Shown piece after piece: positions 1-5,130 of a DNA stretch of 8,694 nt. Position 1 is the stretch's first letter. Each line of letters begins with the position of its first letter. The stretch covers positions 1 through 8,694 of the forward strand of contig DASVDK010000030.1 in the NCBI GenBank assembly GCA_036381125.1, written 5' to 3'. Position numbers and translations under genes: made by a program. This DNA comes from DASVDK01 sp036381125 [NCBI: Thermodesulfobacteriota bacterium] (GTDB lineage: Bacteria; DASVDK01). A model generated the notes under the pieces. It made no database searches and was not told the origin of the DNA. It saw only the letters and a list, made by a program, of their open reading frames with translations.

Positions 1-1050
1 CGGGTGCTCCTCGTCAACCTCGACGCCATGGGGACGGTCCTCAGGACGACCTCGCTCCTGCCGGCGATCCGCAGGAAGTACCCGGACGCCCACGTGACCT
101 GGGTCACGGCGAAGGCCTGCCTGCCGCTCCTCGAGGGCAACCCGTTCGTCGACCGCGCGGTGCCGTTCGACCCGGTCATGGTCGACTGGCTCGCCGCGCA
201 GCGGTTCGACGTGGTCCTCTCGTGCGACAAGTCGCGGGCCGCCGCCTCGCTCGCCATGCGGGTCGAGGCGCCGAGCAAGCTCGGCTACGGCATCGACCGG
301 TCGGGCGCCATCGTCCCGCTCAACGCCGAGGCCGAGGAGCACTACGGCCTGGGGCTCGACGACCAGGCGAAGTTCTTCGCGAACCGCAAGACCGAGCAGC
401 AGCTCCTCACCGAGGCGCTCGGCCTCCCCTTCGCGCGCGACGAGTACGTGCTCGTCCTCTCCGACGAGGAGCGGCGGTTCGTCGACGAGGCGCGGCGCCG
501 CCTCGGGCTCGAGGGGCCGGACCCGGTCGTCGCGCTCAACACCGGCTGCTCCGACCTCTTCCCCTACAAGAAGCTGCCGGTGGCGCAGCAGGCCGAGATC
601 GCCGACCGGGTGCACGCGGAGTTCCCGGGCGTGCGGGTGGCGCTCCTCGGCGGGCGGGAGGACACCGAGCGCAACGCCGAGATCGCCAGGCTCGCGAAGA
701 CCGGCGACCGCATCGTGCAGACGCCGACCACCGAGGGGCTCCGCAGGGGGATCCTCTACACCGACCTGGCCGACCTCGTCGTCTCGGGCGACAGCCTCGG
801 CATGCACATGGCGATCGCCCTGCGCAAGCCGGTCGTCGCCTGGTTCGGCATCTCCTGCGAGCAGGAGATCGACCTCTTCGATCGCGGCGAGAAGCTCGTG
901 GCGCACGTGCCCTGCCGCCCCTGCTGGAAGCGGGCCTGCGAGCTCGAGCCGAAGTGCTACGACCGGGTCTCGACGGACGAGGTGGTCGCCGCGGTGGGCC
1001 GCCTGCTGCCGGCGGCGCGCGAGGCGGCGTCGAGGCGCCGAACGAGATGA
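1..1050 (+). CDS. Glycosyltransferase family 9 (ADP-heptose:LPS heptosyltransferase-like), 5' end probably cut
   Basis: Likely transfers a heptose or similar sugar from a nucleotide donor to the LPS core on the cytoplasmic face of the inner membrane. The frame is open from base 1 and the N-terminal motif starts almost immediately (RVLLVNLDAMG), so the true start probably lies just upstream; a GTG at 4 is the only start seen inside. Counting from that GTG (348 aa): an N-terminal Rossmann half with the glycine turn at 8-14, a C-terminal half with the GT9 donor-site motif SGDSLGMHMAIAL at 261-273, then a cysteine cluster C304, C307, C312, C318. The family normally has Asp in the GDV turn; here it is Thr11 (MGTVL). 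The stop overlaps the next gene's ATG by four bases (ATGA), indicating translational coupling. The family is clear; the exact acceptor is not, so I give no waa symbol. Confidence 0.92.
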   Translation, partial: RVLLVNLDAMGTVLRTTSLLPAIRRKYPDAHVTWVTAKACLPLLEGNPFVDRAVPFDPVMVDWLAAQRFDVVLSCDKSRAAASLAMRVEAPSKLGYGIDRSGAIVPLNAEAEEHYGLGLDDQAKFFANRKTEQQLLTEALGLPFARDEYVLVLSDEERRFVDEARRRLGLEGPDPVVALNTGCSDLFPYKKLPVAQQAEIADRVHAEFPGVRVALLGGREDTERNAEIARLAKTGDRIVQTPTTEGLRRGILYTDLADLVVSGDSLGMHMAIALRKPVVAWFGISCEQEIDLFDRGEKLVAHVPCRPCWKRACELEPKCYDRVSTDEVVAAVGRLLPAAREAASRRRTR

Positions 1051-2063
1051 GCGACGGCAAGGCCCTCGTCATTCGCCTCGGCGCCCTGGGCGACGTGCTG
1101 CACACGACGCCGACGGTGCGGGCGCTCGCGGCGGCCGGGTACGCGGTGGACTACCTGACCGGCCCGGGCGCGGCGCCGCTCGTGGAGGGGCAGCCGGACA
1201 TCCGCCGCGTCCTCCGCTACGATCACCGGCGGGCCGACCGGGGCGTCGCCGGGTTCCTGCGCCTGGCGCGCCGCATCAGGGCCGAGCGCTACGACGTCGT
1301 CGCCGATCTGCAGGGCAACACCCGGTCGTGGCTGATCGCGCTGGCGGCGGGGGCCCCGAAGCGGGTGCGGTACCGGAAGGACCGGCCCGGGACGCCGCGC
1401 CACGCCGTGCAGAACTTCGCGGCGACGCTCGCCCCCCTGGGACTCGCGGCGGAGCCGGGCGCGCCGCGCTTCGTGCCGCCCCCACCGGCGCGCGCCGCGG
1501 CGGAGGCCGCGCTCGCCGACGCGGGCGGCGTGCCGGCCGGCCGCGCGCTGGTGGCGCTCCACATCGGCGCCTCGCAGCCGCTCAAGACCTGGGCGCCGGC
1601 GCGATTCGGGCGGCTCGCGGCGCTCCTCGCCGCCGAGCCCGGCCTCTCGGTCGCGCTCACGAGCGCGCCGGCCGATCGCGCGGCGGTCGACGAGGCGCTC
1701 GCGGCCGCCCGGGACGCCGGCGTCGGTCCCGGCCGCCTCCTCGACCTCGGCGGCCGCCTCGACCTGGCGGCGCTCGGCGCCTGCTACGCGCGCGCGGCCG
1801 CCGTGGTCGTGGCCGACACCGGCCCGCTCCACCTGGCGGCGGCGGCCGGCGCGCGGGCGGTGGGGCTCTTCGGTCCGACCGATCCGGTGCGCACCGGTCC
1901 CTACGGTCCGGGGCACCGGGTGGTGCAGACGGCGCTCGACTGCGTCCCCTGCCGGGCGAAACGGTGCCGCAGGTTCGACCGGCCGCGCGCGTGCCTCGAG
2001 GAGATGTCGCCGGAGACGGTTTGCGAGGCCGTCCTCGCGGTCATCGGGAGGGAGCGACTGTGA
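1047..2063 (+). CDS. Glycosyltransferase family 9 (heptosyltransferase-like)
   Basis: A second GT9 enzyme of 338 aa, the usual size for heptosyltransferases, probably adding another heptose to the LPS inner core. Visible features: N-terminal LVIRLGALGDVLHTTP (residues 7-22), with the family's catalytic-type Asp16 in the GDV turn; C-terminal donor-site motif VVADTGPLHLAAAAG (about 254-268, D257, H262) followed by GLFGPTDP; and a cysteine tail C299, C302, C307, C316 spaced much like the preceding gene. The ATG start is chosen because it overlaps the upstream stop and puts the glycine-rich turn at the expected distance from the N terminus. Long in-frame sequence upstream of this ATG is an out-of-frame reading of the first glycosyltransferase. 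The stop overlaps the GTG of the heptose kinase. It could be a WaaC-, WaaF- or WaaQ-like enzyme; sequence inspection alone cannot choose. Confidence 0.93.
   Translation: MSDGKALVIRLGALGDVLHTTPTVRALAAAGYAVDYLTGPGAAPLVEGQPDIRRVLRYDHRRADRGVAGFLRLARRIRAERYDVVADLQGNTRSWLIALAAGAPKRVRYRKDRPGTPRHAVQNFAATLAPLGLAAEPGAPRFVPPPPARAAAEAALADAGGVPAGRALVALHIGASQPLKTWAPARFGRLAALLAAEPGLSVALTSAPADRAAVDEALAAARDAGVGPGRLLDLGGRLDLAALGACYARAAAVVVADTGPLHLAAAAGARAVGLFGPTDPVRTGPYGPGHRVVQTALDCVPCRAKRCRRFDRPRACLEEMSPETVCEAVLAVIGRERL
2047..2054 (+). promoter_or_regulatory. Ribosome binding site of heptose kinase gene
   Basis: GGAGGGAG lies five bases before the GTG at 2060 and inside the last codons of the preceding glycosyltransferase. 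It is a strong Shine-Dalgarno match and decides the GTG start, which itself overlaps the upstream TGA. Confidence 0.75.
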
Positions 2064-3103
2064 CGGAGCCGACGCCCGGCCTCGTGGCCGCGATCGACCG
2101 CTTCGCCGGCGTGCGCGTGCTCGTCGTCGGCGACGTCATGCTCGACCTCTACATCCGCGGCCAGGTGAACCGGATCAGCCCGGAGGCGCCGGTCCCGGTG
2201 GTGGAGGTCTGGGACGGGGGGCGGGGCGAGCAGTACTGCCTCGGCGGCGCCGCCAACGTCGCGCGCAACGTCGCGGCGCTCGGGGGGCGCGCCGTGCTCG
2301 CGTCGGTCGTCGGCGGCGCCACCGGCTCGGCGCGCGAGGCGGCCGAGCGGATCGTCGGGGCCTGCACCGACGCGCGGGACGACGAGGGGCGGCCGCTCCT
2401 GGGCCGCATCGTCCCGGAACTCGAGGTCGACCCCGCACGGCCGACGACGGTCAAGACGCGCATCGTCGCCCACGAGCAGCACGTGGTCCGCTTCGACCGG
2501 GAGTCCAGGGCGCCCTTGCCGGCCGACGTCGAGGCGCGGCTCGCGGGCCGGCTCGACCGCGTGCTGGCGGACGCGGACGTGGTCCTGGTGTCGGACTACG
2601 CGAAGGGGGTCGTCACCCCGTCCCTCTTCGCCGCGCTCGCCCGCGCGGCGCGGGCGGCCGGGGTGCCGCTCCTGGTCGACCCGAAGGGGCCGGGCTTCGC
2701 CTTCTACCGTGGGGCGCGGCTGATGACCCCCAACAAGAAGGAGGCGTTCGAGGCGGTGGACGCCGCCACGGCCGCCACCGGCGACCTCGACCGCGTGGCG
2801 GCCGCCATGCGCGCCCGCTACGAGGTCGAGGCGGTGCTCGTCACGCGAGGGGCGGAGGGGATGAGCCTCTACGACGCCGACCGGCCCCGCATCGACATCC
2901 GCGCCACCGCGCGACAGGTGTACGACGTGACCGGCGCCGGCGACACCGTCGCGGCGACCATCGCGCTGGCCCTCGGCGCGGGCGTGCCGCTCGCCGACGC
3001 GGCGCGGCTCGCCAACGCCGCCGCCGGCGTCGTGGTCGGCCGGCTCGGCACGGCCGCGGTGACGCCGGCGGAGCTGGCGGCGACCCTCGCCGAGCGGACG
3101 TAG
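2060..3103 (+). CDS. rfaE1: D-glycero-beta-D-manno-heptose-7-phosphate kinase (PfkB family)
   Basis: Phosphorylates heptose 7-phosphate at C1, a cytoplasmic step of ADP-heptose synthesis that feeds the neighbouring heptosyltransferases. The protein is 347 aa from GTG. Visible features: N-terminal VLVVGDVMLDLYIRG (20-34) and RISPEAPVPV (38-47), both typical of the HldE kinase domain; a GGAANVARNVAALGG PfkB signature 1; RPTTVKTRIVAHEQHVVRFD; SDYAKG; DPKG; TPNKKE; and PfkB signature 2 DVTGAGDT at 289-296 with D295 as expected catalytic base. It ends after the kinase domain, so the cytidylyltransferase half found in fused HldE is absent and must be a separate gene (rfaE2) elsewhere. The stretch between VVGG and RPTTVKTR is about a dozen residues longer than I recall for E. 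coli HldE. The start overlaps the previous stop and has a strong ribosome binding site. Confidence 0.93.
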   Translation: MTEPTPGLVAAIDRFAGVRVLVVGDVMLDLYIRGQVNRISPEAPVPVVEVWDGGRGEQYCLGGAANVARNVAALGGRAVLASVVGGATGSAREAAERIVGACTDARDDEGRPLLGRIVPELEVDPARPTTVKTRIVAHEQHVVRFDRESRAPLPADVEARLAGRLDRVLADADVVLVSDYAKGVVTPSLFAALARAARAAGVPLLVDPKGPGFAFYRGARLMTPNKKEAFEAVDAATAATGDLDRVAAAMRARYEVEAVLVTRGAEGMSLYDADRPRIDIRATARQVYDVTGAGDTVAATIALALGAGVPLADAARLANAAAGVVVGRLGTAAVTPAELAATLAERT

Positions 3104-3106
3104 GGA

Positions 3107-3121
3107 GCCGGGCCGCCCGGC
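3107..3121 (+). terminator. GC hairpin after heptose kinase gene (possible terminator, no U-tract)
   Basis: GCCGGG-CCG-CCCGGC is a perfect 6-bp stem with a three-base loop, starting four bases after the rfaE1 stop. There is no T run after it, so intrinsic termination is uncertain. It marks the break between the envelope block and the yicC block. Confidence 0.4.
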
Positions 3122-3241
3122 ATGCGCGATCGATCCGGCCGCGCGGAACTGTCCGGGAAGCGGGATCGAGCGGGCTGACGGCGGTCCGATGGCCGATTGG
3201 CGGCTCAAGAAGTTCGGTCACCGCGGTACCGTGAGACGATC

Positions 3242-4138
3242 ATGGCGTTGCGGAGCATGACAGGCTTCGGGCGGGGAGAGGCGACGGCGCCGGGCGGCCG
3301 GGTGGTGGTCGAGGCGCGGTCGGTGAACCACCGCTTCTGCGAGGTGGGGCTCAGGCTGCCGGCCCGCTACGGGCCGATGGAGGCCCGGCTCCGCAAGCTC
3401 GTGACCGAGCGGGTGGCGCGCGGCCGGGTCGACCTCACCGTGACGGTGCAGGCCGACGGGGGAAGCCTCCGCGCGCCGGCGATCGACTGGGAGGTGGCCG
3501 AGGGGCTCCGGGCGCGCCTCGCGGAGCTGAAGTCCCGGCTGGGCCTGCCGGGCGAGGTCGACCTGGCGCTCCTGGCGGCACAACGGGGCGTCTTCGCGGC
3601 CGAGGAGCCGATGCCCGAGCCGGCGTGGGAGCCGCTCGCCCAGGCGACCGGCACGGCCCTCGACGCCCTCTCGGCCATGCGGGCGGAAGAGGGGCTCGCC
3701 CTGACGGTCGACTTCCGGAGCCGCCTCGACTGCATGCGGGCGCTGGTGGAGGAGCTGGCGGCGCGGGCGCCGAGCGTGCCGGCCGAGTACCGGGAGCGCC
3801 TGGCGGCCCGCCTGCGGACCCTGCTGGGGGACGGCGGATCGGGCCAGGCGGCCCCGGTTCTGGACCCCGGGCGGCTCGAGTTCGAGGTCGCGCTCCTGGC
3901 CGATCGCGCCGACGTGACCGAGGAGATCACGCGGCTGCGCAGCCACCTGGGCCAGATCGGGCAGCTCCTCGACGCCGGCGACCCGGTGGGGCGCCGGCTC
4001 GAGTTCCTCCTCCAGGAGGTCCACCGGGAAGTGAACACGATCGGCTCCAAGTCGACGGACATGGCGATCACGCAGGCCGTCCTGTCGCTCAAGGCCGAGC
4101 TCGAGCGCCTGCGCGAGCAGGTCGCCAACGTCGAGTGA
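3242..4138 (+). CDS. yicC: YicC family endoribonuclease
   Basis: A 298-aa protein, close to the usual 285-295. YicC/YloC proteins are oligomeric endoribonucleases; E. coli YicC has been linked to small-RNA turnover. Visible features: N-terminal MTGFGRGE (6-13), SVNHRF (27-32) and RGRVDLTV of the YicC N domain, and the C-terminal DUF1732 block DVTEEITRLRSHL (from 224), GRRLEFLLQE (250-259), VHREVNTIGSKS, ending LREQVANVE. The ATG at 3242 is preferred because it places MTGFGRG at the normal distance. A TTG at 3197 would add 15 unconserved residues. The Shine-Dalgarno is weak. About 140 non-coding bases precede it, in which I find no convincing promoter. The stop is 22 bases before gmk, and yicC-gmk is a widely conserved pair. 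Confidence 0.96.
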   Translation: MALRSMTGFGRGEATAPGGRVVVEARSVNHRFCEVGLRLPARYGPMEARLRKLVTERVARGRVDLTVTVQADGGSLRAPAIDWEVAEGLRARLAELKSRLGLPGEVDLALLAAQRGVFAAEEPMPEPAWEPLAQATGTALDALSAMRAEEGLALTVDFRSRLDCMRALVEELAARAPSVPAEYRERLAARLRTLLGDGGSGQAAPVLDPGRLEFEVALLADRADVTEEITRLRSHLGQIGQLLDAGDPVGRRLEFLLQEVHREVNTIGSKSTDMAITQAVLSLKAELERLREQVANVE

Positions 4139-4160
4139 TGGCCGGGCGGGACGGCGTGGC

Positions 4161-4859
4161 ATGACCGGCCGGGTGGGAGCGCCCGGCGCGTCCGGGGGGG
4201 CGGACCGAGCGCTCGAGCCGCGCAGCTCGGGTCTCCTCTTCGTCCTGTCGGCACCCTCCGGGGCGGGCAAGACCACGATCTGCAAGGCAATCCTTGATTT
4301 TTTCACAGATATTCGGCAAAGTGTGTCACACACGACCCGGTCCCCGCGAGCCGGGGAGCAGGACGGCGTCGACTACCACTTCGTCTCCCCGGAGCGGTTC
4401 CAGGAGATGATCGACGCCGGGGCCTTCGTGGAGTGGGCCGAGGTCTACGGCAACCGGTACGGCACCTCCTGGGCGAGCCTCGAGGGCATTCGGGCCCAGG
4501 GGTTCGACGTGATCCTCGACGTTGACACCCAGGGGGCTTCCAGCATCCGGCGGCGGTTTCCGAGCGCCATCTCCGTCTTCGTGCTCCCGCCGTCGCTCGA
4601 CGCCCTGGCCGAGCGCTTGCGGGGACGCGGGACCGAGCAGGGTCGCGTGCTCGAGCATCGGCTCGCCAAGGCCCGGTCGGTCATTCCCGAGGCGGCGTCG
4701 TTCGATTACATCATCGTCAACGACGACGTTTCGAAAGCCGTCACGGAGCTGCGCGCCATCATCCAGGCCGAGCGAGCGCGGACCCGTGTCCGGCTGCCCC
4801 AGGTCATGCACCGGTACCCCGTGGCCTGGGCCACGGGGCGCCAGGACAGGAAGGAGTAA
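4161..4859 (+). CDS. gmk: Guanylate kinase
   Basis: ATP-dependent phosphorylation of GMP to GDP in the cytoplasm, essential for GTP, dGTP and (p)ppGpp supply. The protein is 232 aa. Visible features: P-loop SAPSGAGKTT (30-39); GMP-binding segment SHTTRSPRAGEQDGVDYHF (56-74); FVEWAEVYGNRYGTS; VILDVDTQGASSIRR; lid-type RLRGRGTE; and a C-terminal YIIVNDD block. The P-loop begins about 20 residues later than in typical guanylate kinases because the N terminus carries a low-complexity Gly/Ala extension; a GTG at 4173 would shorten it slightly, but no start codon lies nearer the P-loop. Codons 43-56 are strikingly AT-ending compared with the rest (see findings), yet the protein sequence there is normal for the family. 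The gene is followed after three bases by rpoZ. Confidence 0.97.
   Translation: MTGRVGAPGASGGADRALEPRSSGLLFVLSAPSGAGKTTICKAILDFFTDIRQSVSHTTRSPRAGEQDGVDYHFVSPERFQEMIDAGAFVEWAEVYGNRYGTSWASLEGIRAQGFDVILDVDTQGASSIRRRFPSAISVFVLPPSLDALAERLRGRGTEQGRVLEHRLAKARSVIPEAASFDYIIVNDDVSKAVTELRAIIQAERARTRVRLPQVMHRYPVAWATGRQDRKE
4851..4856 (+). promoter_or_regulatory. Ribosome binding site of rpoZ
   Basis: AAGGAG abuts the gmk stop codon and sits six bases before the rpoZ ATG. It fixes the rpoZ start and suggests coupled translation of gmk and rpoZ. Confidence 0.75.
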
Positions 4860-4862
4860 CCG

Positions 4863-5075
4863 ATGGCTCGCGTCACCGTCGAAGACTGCCTCGAGAAGGT
4901 CGAGAACCGCTTCGCGCTCGTGCTCCTGGCCGCTCGCCGCACGAAGCAGCTCCTCAAGGGCTCGCAGCCCCTGATCGAGAAGACCGACAACAAGCCGATC
5001 GTGACCGCGCTCCGCGAGATCGCGGCCGGAAAGGTTGCCTATCAGGACTCGCAGAAGGCCGTTCGCGAGGGGTGA
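4863..5075 (+). CDS. rpoZ: DNA-directed RNA polymerase omega subunit
   Basis: A 70-aa omega subunit that helps fold and hold beta-prime in RNA polymerase. Visible features: the N-terminal [21 protein letters not shown] block and the [10 protein letters not shown] helix characteristic of omega. It lacks the longer C-terminal tail seen in the 91-aa E. coli protein, giving a short form. The MAR residues at the extreme N terminus are those that in E. coli contribute to ppGpp site 1 at the omega/beta-prime interface. It lies three bases after gmk and 55 bases before spoT, in the classic gmk-rpoZ-spoT order. The start is unambiguous (ATG with AAGGAG). The assignment is firm; ppGpp binding by this polymerase is inference. 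Confidence 0.96.
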   Translation: MARVTVEDCLEKVENRFALVLLAARRTKQLLKGSQPLIEKTDNKPIVTALREIAAGKVAYQDSQKAVREG

Positions 5076-5092
5076 GGCGCCGCCCGGGCGCC
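5076..5092 (+). repeat. Hairpin between rpoZ and spoT
   Basis: GGCGCC-GCCCG-GGCGCC is a perfect 6-bp stem with a five-base loop, directly after the rpoZ stop and about 40 bases before the spoT ATG. It could stabilise or attenuate the transcript between the two genes. There is no T-run, so it is not a standard terminator. GC-rich DNA forms such repeats easily, hence modest confidence in function. Confidence 0.4.
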
Positions 5093-5130
5093 CGGCTCCC
5101 CGCGCCGGCCCCCGGGAGCAGGACCGCGGC

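Noticed and set aside
222-1046. Long in-frame extension upstream of the second glycosyltransferase
   Set aside because: It reads the first glycosyltransferase out of frame, is Arg/Gly/Ala-rich, and GT9 proteins begin right at the LVIRLGALGD motif.
1328-2059. In-frame extension upstream of the heptose kinase
   Set aside because: Out-of-frame reading of the second glycosyltransferase; a strong ribosome binding site supports GTG 2060 instead.
3104-3241. Promoter or riboswitch before yicC
   Set aside because: TTGGCG at 3197 has no acceptable -10 at 16-18 bases, and I could not recognise any riboswitch fold; nothing beyond the hairpin at 3107 can be supported.
3218-4333. 371-residue open frame on the minus strand opposite yicC and gmk
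   Set aside because: Biased Arg/Pro/His composition and complete overlap with two clear conserved genes; a shadow.
5035-5130. Earlier start for spoT giving 32 extra residues
   Set aside because: The extension overlaps rpoZ, is Pro/Arg-rich and has no family counterpart; ATG 5131 has the normal RSH N terminus.
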